64,000 bases of DNA from positions 16,213,710-16,277,709 of the forward strand of contig CP136062.1 in the NCBI GenBank assembly GCA_032622095.1. Direction: 5' to 3'. Positions 46,730-59,463 of the stretch are shown piece by piece (position 1 is the stretch's first letter; each line of letters begins with the position of its first letter). A program made the position numbers and the translations under genes. Below the pieces are notes generated by a model. That model was not told the DNA's origin and ran no database searches. It was given only the letters and a program-made list of their open reading frames with translations. This DNA comes from Siphonodentalium dalli (lineage: Eukaryota > Mollusca > Scaphopoda > Gadilida > Siphonodentaliidae).

Positions 46730-49196
46730 TTCATGTTCAAACTATTACTATACGAAGTTTGTGTTGAGTTTGGGATCAATAATGAGTGTTTTATTAGATC
46801 TTTTGTATAACACGTTTTGTGTTTGGCATAGAAAAGCCGAGCATAAGCTTTTGTTCGGCATTCAGTAACCAGTAATTAATTAGCTCACAGACCATGCAGT
46901 GAGTAACGCTAATCGGCTTTATAAAACACATGTGTTTTGCATTTAACAATTCCCATCACCAATTTGTTTTCACAAATCAGGAACATGGGATTTTCATATT
47001 GAGACATTATTAGAAAATATTAGTCACACGATAAACTGTCTAAGATTGAAGTAAAAATATACATGTAGACTAATAGAAAATAATTTAGACACCTCTTCAA
47101 ATCTTATATTTTGCCACTGTTCGATTATGCAAATGTCATGATATGGGATAACTGTTACTTATATAAGGCAGAACTTCTTGAAAATTTACAACTTGCCACG
47201 TTGTGCAGTGGTGCATGTGATCAGGGGGACAAGTCATACTTTACTTTATAAGGAAATGGGGTAGGCCTATATATACCACTTGCTAATATGAAAGTGGAAA
47301 CTATTTTTTACTTCATGTGACACTTTCCCTTTATTCTATTATATTGTCTGAATGGACTAATTGTAATTATAATCAGATTTAAAAAAAAATATTTTACTGA
47401 GAATTAACACGAAAACGGCTGACAAAACAAGTTTTTCTCAGAAAACAATATAAAGTTCTTATAGTACCCTAAAAGTTGCAGACAAACTTTTTCCTATTCC
47501 GTCCCCTGATTTTCGTACCATGGTCTATTTATTTTCAATAAACCTACATGTATTTACAACAACAAAATTGCCTCGTTTAGTTTCGTTTTCAGTTTATACA
47601 TTTGTAGTTAAAGATGCATAATCCGATTAAGCGCCCCTCAATTACTACATGTATTTATTTGGATTCAGGGGTAAAATATATTTGATTCGAGTCGAGGAAC
47701 CCACCTATCAAAGCTCAGAGTTATTAGATATCAATTTTTTAAATCTATTATTTTTCACCATTGAGAATTAATAGCATGGCCCAGTAAACAGCTCCACGAG
47801 CCTTCGGTCTCAGACCAAATTGCAGATGAAGATAAATCTACAATCAAGAGACTTTCTGTTGATAATAAGGCCAAATTTCGTCAAACAACATGTTCATTAA
47901 TTACTCGTTTCGGGCAATTTTATACTATATACCGCGCAAATACGGCCCCATATGAAGAAGGCCCTGTACGAAGACGGCCCCAGAGAAGTCGGCCCCATTA
48001 ATTAGATGGGAGTTAAATGAAGCCTTGAACTGGCTTAATTTGACTGAGATAGTTGTGAAGTTAGCAACTTAATTTGAGAATGTTTATGTTGGTTAATTGT
48101 GAAGTTCGCAGTGCTATTTTAGTTATAACAACTCAATGAACTTCACTTATGGGTAGTCACTGACGCTGAAATTTTCACCGGACATCAGCCCCTTTCGTTC
48201 CAGGGTACCCAAATGTAAATTTTATAAAAGATGGGTACCACACCCAACTGAAAATTTAATAAAGCTGGATGCCCAACTGAATGAAAGGGTGTGACATGCA
48301 GTGATCATTTCAGCATCACTGACAGCGACTCAGTTATACAAAACAATGATAGTTGCTTACAGACAATGAAAGAAAGCTGCCAAGTACCGAATGAAGCCTT
48401 TAGCTAAAATATTCAACCTATCGAAGCTGTATAGAGACAGAGATTTGACAATAAGCCAGCTACTATGTAATAGGATTGCGGAAATTTCAGCACTCATAAC
48501 TGACAATGACAATAGCAGCGACGACGACACTGTTTGAATTTATTGTTAATTGTATTAATACCATATATTATGTTATTTTGTCATTATTATTATTAGTTTC
48601 ATATTTTTCTTATCATCAAATAAATAAAGAATGATTTTAAACAATGTTTCTGTTATATATGGGGCTGACTTCGCGCAGGGCCGACTTCGCACAGGGCCGT
48701 CTTCGTATGGGGCCGACTTCGCACGGGGCCGACTTCTCCTGTATTTGTTGACAGTGGTTAGCATTATTTTTGGGCAATTAATCGATTCTGATAACTGAAG
48801 CGGCATTTCTAAAAATGTTGTTGTTGTTGGAATCTGATTATATGGGGACCATCAAATCGGATTGAGTACCTTTTAACAATTATTGCAACTAACTGTCAAA
48901 ACAGGTCAAAACTCTTAAAAATTATAGGTGAGAGACACTAGCCATCGACAACAAAGCCTGCCATGATAAGCTATATACATGTATATATACCAGTATATAT
49001 GAGTGACCAAATCCCACATGGCAGATATTAATTATCACCTATCAGCCAATAGAATAATCCACGGCAGAAGTTTGTGTTCGGCTTTTCTATGCCGAACACA
49101 AACGCGTTTTATACAGAAGATCTAATAAAACATTTATTATTGACCAAACTCCACCAAACTTTGTATGGTAATAGTTTGAACATGAATACATAGATA
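46730..49196. mobile_element. 2.5 kb TIR element with nested insertions
   Basis: Inverted repeats of about 130 bases: the left at 46730-46872 (TTCATGTTCAAACTATTA ... ggcatagaaaagccga) and the right reversed at about 49065-49196. The interior includes another TIR element (47935-48740). 47690-47720 repeats the 'gagtcgaggaacccacc' segment seen at 45785. No transposase recognised. Confidence 0.7.
47935..48740. mobile_element. TIR element with 'ggccgacttcg' end repeats
   Basis: Ends contain repeated inverted motifs (ggccccatatgaagaaggcc at 47944; acttcgcacggggccgac at 48716). Near the right a short plus-strand frame (about 48391-48536) ends in a Ser/Asp-rich tail and may be a transposase C-terminus. 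Superfamily unknown. Confidence 0.6.
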
Positions 49197-49759
49197 TGCC
49201 TATGAAGTTTATTTGTTATATATTTCCCATTATCTGAACCTGAGTTCGGTTATGTTTGGCTTTTATGAGGACCGATTGGTATAACTAATCTCTGTTTGTG
49301 ATACCATTTAGAAATTTGATAAAATCTTCTTTTTGGGGACTTTTATATGTCCAGTAACTGTGATCTATTTCAGCTAATTGTTCACATTTGCCACTTTGCC
49401 AGACCTTCTAATTTTCCAATTGCATCATGTCAACATGTGCTTTCAGTCTATTTTCAATAAATAAATAAATGTTGTCTCTCTCTGTTATTGAGTATTCAGG
49501 ATGCCGGGGTAAATTTTAAGCCGGATACCTAAAGCCGCTTACACATGGGCGTGGTGCGGCCGACGCGGCACGGCCAACGCGGCCGGACGATCGAGTTTGT
49601 GCAGTCATGAAGCACGGGACCTTACACATTGGCGCGGCGCATCTACGCGCGGCGACATTTTTAATGAGCGGCGCGATTATTTTCAATGGAACCGTGAGCC
49701 ATTTTGCAGAGCGATCGCGCGACGAATCACTGTCAGATCAAAGCATTTATCCACACATA

Positions 49760-49915
49760 TTCATCGGGTGTTGTAGTATATACTACCTTAAATTTAAGGG
49801 AAATCCCCAAAAATATCGTAAGTCTTTGTTGTGGGCTGATTGGCTTCCGCACCCTGTATTCTTTCTTTATATCATCTTCGATGAAGAAAAGTATCCGTGC
49901 GAACTGTTCCTTTGA
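49760..49915 (-). pseudogene. Harbinger transposase second fragment
   Basis: Minus-strand frame with EQFARILFFIEDDIKKEY and RKPISPQQRLTIFLG, the region just before the DDE domain in Harbinger transposases. Broken by a deletion and a frame change. Confidence 0.6.
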
Positions 49916-49917
49916 CG

Positions 49918-52862
49918 TTTGAGTTTGAGTTTGAGTTATTTATTCGTTCAACACATACAATTGTCAATAGACAATTGTCAATAGACAAATAATAACATAA
50001 TTATACATAGTTATACAATTTCAACATAATAGTTAATACATAGGAAGTAATAATAGAAAGTAGGAAGTGTGGTACCAATGTATTAATATGATATATGGTA
50101 TTATGGAAGTAAGATATATTGAAGTTTACACTTATAAGGTGCAACCCCCATGGTTAAACTTGATAATTATTTTTGAAATTTTATTTTTATTTTTCCGGTT
50201 ATCCAATTCTTTTGTTATGTTTTTATATCTGAAATGATGGGTGAATTATTCATCTGTTCCTGATTTAGGTTTTCCATTGAATGGACTGCTATTCGACATA
50301 CTTTTCTAAAAGATGAAGTTTATATTTTCTTTTAAATGTAAAAGTGTTTTTTAGGTTTTTATCTAAGGAATTCCATAGAGTTGTTCCAATGTTTCTTGTA
50401 CAAAATGCTTTGGTATTGGTTCTCCTGTAACTAACTCTGAAATTTTCAATTTGTCGCGTGTTGTGCTCATGTGATCCTTTGACAGTGACAAAGAATGTTT
50501 GTAAATTAGGGGGCAGAAGCTCATGTTTAGCTTTATACATTGTAAAAAGTGTGTTCATTTTAGTCAAGTCATCAAGTTTCAGGATTTTATACTTCTGGAA
50601 TATTGGAGTACTATATGGCTTCTGTATCCAGCTCCATCAATTATTCTCATTGCTTTTTTTTGAAGGTTTCTGAGAGGGATAAGCCTGGTGCTATAAACAT
50701 TTCCCCAGATTTCACAGCAATAATTTAAATAAGGAGCGATTAAACACTGATATAGTGAGACAAGTGCTGATTTGCCTATTTGTTTTTTGACTCGTAGCAA
50801 CAAGGCCATGCTTTTGGAGATTTTAGTTTGAATATGCTTGATTTGATCAGTCCAAGTTAGATTATGGTCTATATGAACATCTAGAAATTTAGTAGAGTAC
50901 ACACGTTCAATCTTGCTGCCATTTATATTAACATTTATGTCTCCAGTCTGTTCTTCCTTATTTCCGAATATCATGAAATTTGTTTTTAAGTATATTTAAG
51001 GACAGTTTGTTCACTTGAAACCAGGTATTTAATTTAACCAGTTCTCTGGATACGGTCCTACCTAGCGATTCTAATTTGTTTCCTTTAACTCGTTTGGGAC
51101 TTGATTCTTTTGAGAAAACATTACTCACAGACGAGATTGTTTGCAGAAATGCTCACTTCTATATAATTTTATAGCAATTTATGCGTTTATTCAATGTTGG
51201 GTCAGATCATTTGCCATGGCAGAATTCTCCGCGTGACAACTCATACAATATGAGTGATCATCCGTAGTCTATAAATTTTCTAGAAATTTTGGGTAGATAC
51301 CACCAAATTGCGACCGGTTACCATAGCAACATATTTTCGGAAATGTATGCGTTTGGGGCTGTAATTTCGCTATATGACGATACCTTTGCGACATTTTGAA
51401 TCAAATATAAATTATTTCCAAAGTTAAATGATCCAGGAATATTTTGCCAACATCTGGAACTAGCCTTGCTCAAAAATCACCCATCACCGACAGAGGGCGC
51501 CATGCAAAATGGCCACCAAACCCCCGTTTTCTAACGTTAAAATGCTTACTTTCATATCATTTTATAGCACTGTATGCGTTAATTTAATGCTGGGTCAGAC
51601 CATTTGCCATGACAGAATTCTTCATCTGACAGCTGATAATATATGAGTGATCATCCGTGATCTATGAATCTTCCAAAAATTTTGTTTGGGTAGATACCAC
51701 CAAATTGCGACTGGCAAATTGCGACATGGCAACCGATTTTCGGAAAATTATGCATTTGGGGGCTGTAATTTCGCTATACGAGATGTCTGCGTGTGACATT
51801 TTTAATCAAATGTAATTCATTTCCAAAAAATTGGATCCAGGAATATACTTAAATTGCTCTCGCTTCTTGTTCCTTCTGCTGAAGGGGTCAAGATTCACCT
51901 GCCATGGTGATTGACAACCGAAAAAATTGTCTACGGCTTAGGCTACTGGGCGCCGCCATTTTGGAACAATGACATCACGAATCATGGCACGCGACCCCCA
52001 CGTGACGCCAAAAATAGGTTACATCTTCATGGACCCCTCACTGAGTGATCGGCCTATATTGAATACATGATACTATGTGCAAAAACATTTAATTATAAAA
52101 GATTCATTCGCTGATAACAAGTGCATGAAGTGGGAAACGGATATATCCGTTTCCCGTCCTGTAGGTAATGTTTTGGGAAACGGATATATCCGTTTCCCGT
52201 CCTAAACGAGTTAAGGAACAAATTAGTGTCATCTGCAAATTAGTATAAAGAGTGAGGGACCTAGTATAGATCCTTGAGGAACACCACATTTGATTTCCAA
52301 TGAATCTGATTCAGTACAATTAATAGATACGTATTGGTGTCTGTACTTCAGATAGCTTGAGAGCCAGTCATGACATATTCCTCTTATTCCATAATGGTCG
52401 AGTTTTGACAGTAAAATTTTATGATCAATTGTATCAAATGCCTTTTTTAGGTCAATAAATACTCCAAGAAGGTATTGTGATTCGTCTTTTGCATCTGAAA
52501 TTTCTTCGACAAGTTCCATGATAGCTTGAGAGGTAGATCGGTTGTTTCTAAAGCCATATTGGCTGTCTGAGAGAATATTTTGTTTATCAAAGAATGACAT
52601 TAGGCGTGTGTTATAAAGTTTTTCCAATATCTTTGATATTTGGGGTACGTAGTAGTGAAACTGGTCTATAGTTTGAGAATTTTTTTTTGTCGCCCGATTT
52701 GAACAGTGGGATGACGCGCGCGTGCCGTTTTCATTGCATCTGGAAAACATCCTGTATGTGCTAGTGGGGTGGTAATATATGGCAAGGCTCTTTTAATAAA
52801 GTATTGTATAAATTTGTCCTCATCTGAATTAGAGTTCACAGTATAAATGATTAAATACACCA
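49918..52862 (-). mobile_element. CR1/jockey-like LINE on the minus strand, inside the Harbinger element
   Basis: The 3' end carries a short (CTCAAA)n tail at 49918-49936. From 5' to 3' on the minus strand: ALPYITTPLAHTGCFPDAM..., RT motifs YGFRNNRSTS, GVFIDLKKAFD and GVPQGSILGP (52229-52750), an ADDTNLFL core near 52220-52240 after a small deletion, then the post-RT region (50579-50974, LTWTDQIKHIQ, YCCEIWGN) and C-terminus (50289-50567, GTTLWNSLD). It is 5'-truncated, frameshifted, and split by the 51089-52210 insertion. It differs from the plus-strand LINE at 30360. Confidence 0.88.
51089..52210. mobile_element. TTAA-target (piggyBac-like) non-autonomous element inside the LINE
   Basis: Flanked by TTAA (51085-51088, 52211-52214), with inverted ends CTCGTTTGGGAC and GTCCTAAACGAG and, near the right end, two copies of the palindrome ggaaacggatatatccg. 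The interior is two diverged tandem copies of a roughly 380-base segment (about 51140-51480 and 51530-51855). No transposase. Confidence 0.86.
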
Positions 52863-52864
52863 TG

Positions 52865-53080
52865 TAAATATCTCTTCTTATTAATTGGGTGTACCGAAAA
52901 CCTTCTATTTCTCTTTTTTCGTTGTCGGTACAAATATTCCAGCGCTATTATAACAAGTGTGTCATCAGGCACTGCCTCCATTCTAGAAATTATGTTATGA
53001 AACACAATACTTCGGGCGTTTATATTATAATTATTCTGCCGCTGCCATGTGAAAGCGACACACTCTCGCGGCGATGACAA
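52865..53080 (-). pseudogene. Harbinger transposase N-terminal fragment
   Basis: An open frame of about 72 residues ends in VHPINKKRYLHGVFNHLYCEL, matching the 'W/F-V-HP...R...G.F..L..EL' signature of HARBI1-like transposases. It is cut by the LINE, and the continuation is at 49760-49915 in the same strand. The domain normally leads into the DDE nuclease, absent here. Confidence 0.75.
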
Positions 53081-53139
53081 ACAGTTTATTCGCTATATAA
53101 CCGCGTCGGCCGCGCCGCGCCCATGTGTAAGCGGCTTAA

Positions 53140-53942
53140 CTCCAGAGCCTGGTGGTGGGGTGCATGACCACCCTCCAATTTCCAAAATACTTCCTCTTGA
53201 CTCGAGTGAATGAGTCATGTCGCATTTCTTGAAAGACTTGGAAATTTATATAACTAGATAGACGAGGAAAGGAATTCTAGTTTATATATCTTATAGTTTT
53301 AAAGTATGTCACTATTCTCGCTCCGGTATAGGCCTTATACGTGTAGTTACTAGCAATTATATACCATATCTTTGGCCTTTCCAAAACTTTCCACTTTCAG
53401 ATAGCATGGGAAATTCCCAGTCTAAATATATCGTGCTTGATTTACTGAAACTACAACTTGTGAACGGATAATTTATGTTTTGTATGTGATAACTAACTTC
53501 TTATAAGCATTTTATGTTTTCTTGCAACATGATTTTCCTGTACTGCTGTCTTTAGTTTGTTAAATTGGTAAAGTGCTTTAATTCAACTCAATTTCGATCA
53601 GAAAATGACACTTCCCATGTAATTTTCTCCGTTCCCAAATTCGCCCCCGTATTATTTCCGTCGTATTAATGACGTCACATTTTGCAGCAGGAAATGGCGT
53701 CTTGAACTCTTGCTCCATTTTACAGATGTTGTATGTCCGTGTAATAAACGAAACTACCTCTAATTGTGGAACTACAGACAATATCCATTATGTCTGACTT
53801 AGAGAAAGAGTTCCAGCAGTATGACGCATGTGGTTATTGGCCGGTTCATTTTCAGGTAGAAATTATATGAATCATGAATTGGTCCAGTATACCATCACAG
53901 ATCACTGTCAGGTCTAGTCCAAAATTGACTATACATTGAATG
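53140..53942. other. Between Harbinger remnant and large inverted repeat: no gene seen
   Basis: The open minus-strand frame 53578-53781 has no motif or splice context. An inverted 'gactatacattgaatgtatagtc' type palindrome at 53928-53949 borders the left arm. Confidence 0.5.
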
Positions 53943-55530
53943 TATAGTCCAACTTTCCCCATCGCTGGTAACGGAGCTTTTTCTTCAAGTCCGGAAAGGA
54001 AGAATGTGACGCAAGATACAACCAAACTGCGATGTTTTTCGGGTAATACATGTGCTACTGCATCACCCTGACATACCTTTCATATTCCTTTTCCAAAAAT
54101 GAGAGATTTATTGAGAATATTCGGCTGGAGCCGACGGTTTTTTAAACATTGGGTTTGCTTGATCGAACTCCGGTCACACCGCACTCGCTGTCGTGGGAGC
54201 AAGTATTTTCGTACCCTGACCAGCTCGTACCCTCCGAAAAAGTAAATTCGTACTCTAGCGCGAAACTATTTAGATATTTCAATAAGGCGTGCGTTCAGTT
54301 TCTCATCTAATAACTTTGCTTATCTCATTTTTAACCGGGATTGAACGTATACTATGGAATCCACAGTGATCTCTTGGACGTAAAAGATACAGAAATAGAA
54401 CAGAAACATGCCTGATGTCTTGGACGTAAAAGAATTAAATAACCATACTTACGTGTTTTCAATCGTCGTATTCCATCACTATGCGCCGTGTCGTAATCCA
54501 GTTTCTCATCTAATAACATAAATTTGTCCACCCTGTTTTAGGGAATGGGTCCTGGGTCTTTGCCATTGGGAAACAAATTGCGTCATAGAGGTTTACACTT
54601 AGTGAGGCCTATGACCGATAACGATTATAGTATGGAGAGTTGTCAGTGTGAAAATAGTGTAATACTTTGATGTATATTATATTTGCCAATAAAAAACATC
54701 AAAACAATAATACATATTACAAATAAAAAAAAACAAGAATATGTGCATACATATCATTCACACCACAGGCTCGCGCGTTTGCCATCGCACATACATTCCC
54801 GTGAACAGAAACTGCAGCAGTTGCAGCGAGCGCAATTACATTTTAGTTTATTGCACATCAAGTTATATATATACATATATTTATATACTAGTACATATTA
54901 AATAAACATATTTAACAGTTTTCAATCGTCGTATTCCATCACGATGCGCCGTGTCGTACTCCAGTTTCTCATCTAATAACATTAAAAATTTGTCCACCCT
55001 GTTTTAAGGAATGGGTCCTGGGTCTTTACCACTGTACTTCTGTATCTTTTACGTCCAAGACATCAGGCATGTTTCTGTTCTATTTCTGTATCTTTTACGT
55101 CCAAGAGATCACTGTGGGTTCCATAGTATACGTTCAATCCCGGTTAAAAATGAGATAAGCAAAGTTATTAGATGAGAAACTGAACGCACGCCTTATTGAA
55201 ATATCTAAATAGTTTCGCGCTAGGGTACGAATTTACTTTTTCGGAGGGTACGAGCTGGTCAGGGTACGAAAATACTTGCTCCCACGACAGCGAGTGCGGT
55301 GTGACCGGAGTTCGATCGAGCACAACCCAATGTTTAAAAATCCGTCGGTCCAGCCGAATATTCTCAATAAATCTCTCATTTTTGGAAAAGGAATATGAAA
55401 GGTATGTCATGGTGATGCAGTAGCACATGTATTACCCGAAAAACATTGCGGTTTGGTGGTATCTTGCATCACATTCTTCCTTTCCGGACTGGAAGAAAAA
55501 GCTCCGTTGGGAGGCATGGGGGAAATTTCG
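53943..55530. repeat. Large inverted repeat (arms about 485 bases)
   Basis: The left arm 53943-54432 and right arm 55047-55530 are near-identical reverse complements. Inside, 54455-54565 recurs as a direct repeat at 54918-55033 ('aatcgtcgtattccatcac', 'aatgggtcctgggtctt'). The central 54600-54910 is AT-rich without a gene. Mirror-image open frames in the arms are not considered coding. Confidence 0.88.
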
Positions 55531-55804
55531 ACGGGATATCTTTAGTATCCCGTAGATTTTCGACTATGTCAGGTCATGCACTGATGCAGGCACATCCTGA
55601 ATTCCACTTACTTACTTACTTACTTCTTCTTCTTTACACTCACATTTGAGTAACCTCCTTTTGGAGTAACCAGGTACATGTAGATAAAATATAGTCCACT
55701 AGATACCGTATGTACATTCAAATGGGTTTCATATGTACAAGTTTCCCCGAGATCAGCTTGAGATCTGTTAATGACTGTAGAAAACAGCTGTATAAAATAG
55801 ATAT

Positions 55805-56495
55805 TTATGTGTGTGCCTGGATTCCATTGATCCTTTTGTTAGTTCGTGTTTCTCTGGCCATGTCGATGAATCTCTTCTGTCTGGAGCAGTGCAACAAGTA
55901 GCAGTATCGATTGGCTGCCAGGTTAAACATACTGCTGATTGTTTTGATGGAAGGATCCAATTTAGTGATATCTAAGATGGCTTGTATCTTCTGCTGATCA
56001 TTGAGACGAGTAAAGTCAGCAGAGCATAGTAGTTGGTATTCATGTGTGAGCAGAGTCGTTACTTTTTCTCTGGTATCTTTTAGAGTTGAGCAGGTCAGAA
56101 GGAAGTGAATCAATATGTATGTCTTCGTCTTCTTCTCCACAAAGTCTGCATACGGTTCCATTCTTAGTCTTTTTAAAATGACGGCTTTCTAAGTTGTAGG
56201 TCATTGTTGCTAGTTGTAGTCGAATAGCAAGCATTGCAGCGGCTTTTTCTGGGTTGATGTCAGCTTTGAGTATTGGATGCGGTTTACCAGGCTGGAAAGC
56301 ATGAGTACTCAGGTGTGTGAGGCTTTTAGAGATGCTGGCTTGCTCAGAAATTTGGTTTATCCAATATTTGGAAACAGCATACTTAGTCATGTTTTTCCAT
56401 TGTGTTTTGGAGAATGGGCTCTGGTGTAGATCTCTTGCATTTGGTAGTTCATATTTCAACATCAGTCTACTTGTAGCTACAAACCAGCTTACCAC
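55805..56495 (-). pseudogene. LINE 3'-end fragment with zinc-knuckle-like CRLC motif
   Basis: Two overlapping minus-strand frames (56040-56495 and 55805-56161), joined by one frameshift near 56100, read as the C-terminus of a retrotransposon protein: a Trp-rich helical region, then CRLCGEEDEDIH and HFLLTCSTL, the Cys/His cluster found after the RT domain in several LINE clades. (AAGT)n and (AAG)n tracts at 55606-55635 on this strand probably mark the 3' tail. The 5' side is cut by the 56519-59053 element. Confidence 0.75.
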
Positions 56496-56518
56496 TGACT
56501 ATTAATTATAGTGGTATT

Positions 56519-59053
56519 TCACTATTATAGTGGTATATGACCATAACATATTCATGTTTCCTATATTTGCATCGGGAATAGAAGACGGCGCACACCAGTG
56601 CACAATCAAATTTCACTCTTAACAACATCGCAGCGAAGGAACCGTCTTCCGACAAAATTTGTTCGTTGTGCAATCTCTTTTACGACTTTATTTATAATTT
56701 AATGCACCAGCTTTGTTATTCAATAATATTACTTATAATACAGTAATAGTAATATATTCCTTTCTAAATGACAATAACAGGATAACTCAATCGCTCCTTC
56801 ATTATAAATTAACAACATTTAAACTAATTGGATGCTAATTGAGTTGCTTATCGCCCTTACCAAAATGTCCTAACATAATTCTCATGAGAATCTGACGTTA
56901 GATTCTCACGTTAGAATCTCACGTGAGGTTTTTAATATGCAAATTAGCAAGATCTCATAAGAATTTTTTCTCACATGAGAAAGAATCTTTCCTCACGTAA
57001 GAAATATTTTTTCTCACGTAAGAATTTTTTCTCACGTGAGAAAAAATCTTGCTAATTTGCATATTAAAAACCTCACGTGAGAAATAATTTTTTCTCACGT
57101 AAGAAAGAATCATTTCTCACGTAAGAAAGAATCATTTGTCACGTGAGAAAGAATCATTTCTCACATGAGAAAGAATCATTTGTCACGTGAGAAAGAATCA
57201 TTTCTCTCGCGAGAAAAATCCTTTTTTCATGCATATAAGAAAAAATTCCTGTTCTATATATTTCAAAATATAATGACCAGTATAACAAATAAGGACTATC
57301 TAATTCAAACAAATCTATGTGCTACCAAATTCATTTTGGTATCATTAACAATTTAACACTGTCATTTATCATCTTTTTAAGGTTATAAAATAACAAACAC
57401 TAGCTGTCATTGAGAATTTCCAGGCTTTCGGACTGCTTTTGCCCCCTTACCCCATTTTCTGCTTCTGGGGTCCCTGATCTTAAGAGGCATTTGTGGTGTG
57501 CGATGAATCTATATTGTACAAATGCAGATCTGTATTATCACACAAATCTCACACTAAATTTCAACTTAACTTTTCATAATATTTGATCAACCAATTTTTC
57601 AATTGCTGTTCAACATGTGTGCATGTTGTACACTGCAACATGTTAACTGCTCTTCGTGGAATATTCCAAATAACTGTAAAAATCACTTCCATGAAACAAT
57701 GAAAAATGCCATAAATGTTTATTTCCTAAAATTCATTCATTTTGTTAAAATAGATTTGCACATTTACTCTGTCTTAGAATCAATTAACAATAACAGAATT
57801 TTATTTGATGTGATATGGGCCATCATTATTTATTCTAGAAATATAATTTAAGATATTTGAAAATAAAATTTAAATCATGTTGAACTTTAATATATATACA
57901 TGTACTGCATGTAGTCTACTGTCTACCTGGTTGATAAATTACATATTAGAACCTGCAGTAAAGGCAACACAAGAGACCACATGGCATAAAATCTTGCCAT
58001 GATGCCAGATGCATGATGCCCTAAAGCCCTCTGCCATTTATATAAATATTTAAGGCTTACCTAGCATATAGTGTGTATCCCATGTTGTGGAACTTATCAT
58101 TAAAGAATATCCACAAATAAAACAATAAATATAACTCCATGTTCCTCTTCTCGTGAATATAACACAACTTAAGCTTCTAGCACAGATATAAAGATAATTT
58201 ACAGTCTAAATCATGCACAGCAACTGACATGTACAGGGAACTCCAGTAACTGTTTTGGCGCATTTTATATTTTGAATTCTCCAGCATACACCAGATCAGA
58301 TTTATCAAGACCACATGTTCTAGATTAAATCATTTTACCCACCATTGAAATCTGACTTAAAAATATCTACCCTATTTCTAACATATTCTCATGTAAGAAA
58401 ATCACACTTAGCTTACTTTTCTGGAATTGGAGACCACACAATTTAAAGACTGTATTTCTTATGAGATCTAACGTGAGAATTTCTGACTTTGAAAATATCC
58501 AATAAGTTTTTGTGAAAAAATTTCATTTCCTCATAAGAAATCACGTGAAAATTTCTTAACCCCGAAATTTAAAAAAAACTTACTTGAAGGATGATAATTT
58601 CAAAGTCTATTTTTCTCATGAGAACTCAAATTAGAATTTGCAACTAAGAAAAATATACTATCGGTTCAGTGGAAATATTTCTAAGTCTGCATTTCTTACG
58701 AGATCTCATATTTCTCACGTGAGAAATTTTTCTCACATAAGACCCTTGGTTAGAAAATTGATTTCTAACATCTTCTCACAAGGTTCATGTTAGATTTCTC
58801 TGCTTTGCATATCTTTCTAATATGCTTCTCATGAGATTCTTATAAGATTCTAACAACTTCTCATGAGAAATTTCTGTATGGGCGTGTAACGTAATGATTG
58901 ATCATTCTCCTGGACAAAATATATGTATAATACCGAATTAGTGCGACCCTGAATCATTTTCAATGATTTGCGTGAAATATGATTTTGGATTATCCCTCTT
59001 TTATCAAATTCACAAAACGGTAATAGTCATATACCACTATAATAGTGGAATAC
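56519..59053. mobile_element. TIR element with CACGTGAG-rich subterminal palindromes
   Basis: Inverted ends CACTATTATAGTGGTATATG at 56520 and, reversed, at about 59048. The left subterminal region (56870-57240) is a dense set of tctcacgtgaga-type palindromes, including a long inverted pair around 'aatatgcaaattagcaagat' (56935-56955) and its reverse (57045-57065). Similar motifs recur at 58380-58880. The middle (57250-58380) is AT-rich with no recognised gene. The superfamily is not assigned. Confidence 0.65.
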
Positions 59054-59056
59054 TAT

Positions 59057-59078
59057 GGGGGGGGGGGGGGGGGGGGGG
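59057..59078 (+). repeat. Run of 22 G
   Basis: An uninterrupted G tract immediately beyond the right end of the 56519-59053 element. It is a potential quadruplex and a likely sequencing or assembly weak point. Confidence 0.97.
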
Positions 59079-59297
59079 TAATAACAAATTTGCAGGAAGG
59101 TATGCCGGGGTGGGTGGTCCGAGAGGCAAAAAACACGTCTTGGATCTCTATTTCTTACAACGATTGTTTGGTGTATCGTACAGTATGTCTAAAGAGTGCT
59201 ACATGTAAGTAGCCTCATAGTTTCTTCTACATAGCATAAAATTCATATATATTGAATTCAAAGCCCTCTTCTACAGCATTTCCTTTTGCCGTAAATA

Positions 59298-59455
59298 ATT
59301 TTGAGGGCTGTTCTGGGTATACACTTTCAGAGATGTATCATGGAGTGTTCGTATTAATTATATAAATGTGATTTTGAGGGCTGTTCTGGGTATACGCATT
59401 CAGAGATGTATCATGGAGTGTTCATATTAATTATATAAATGTGATTTTGTTATAT
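59298..59455 (+). repeat. Two tandem 74-base units upstream of phosphatase exon
   Basis: The unit starting ttttgagggctgttctgggt appears at 59298 and 59372, almost identical, ending just before the polypyrimidine tract of the 59464 acceptor. Confidence 0.9.
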
Positions 59456-59463
59456 TACTTCAG

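Larger units (their letters stand above)
49533..53136. mobile_element. PIF/Harbinger element remnant hosting a LINE
   Basis: TIRs of about 38 bases begin AGCCGCTTACACATGGGCG at both ends and are flanked by the 3-base target TAA (49530-49532, 53137-53139), as expected for Harbinger. On the minus strand a piece of transposase is readable next to the right end (52865-53080: RRFSVHPINKKRYLHGVF) and, past the inserted LINE, next to the left end (about 49760-49915: RKPISPQQRL). The catalytic DDE region is missing, so the element is not autonomous. Confidence 0.85.

Noticed and set aside
49607-49922. Plus-strand 102-codon frame
   Set aside because: The minus strand carries the Harbinger transposase remnant and this frame has no motif support.
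55168-55428. Frames on both strands within 55168-55428
   Set aside because: They lie in the right arm of a large inverted repeat with mirror copies at 54120-54310 and have no domain.
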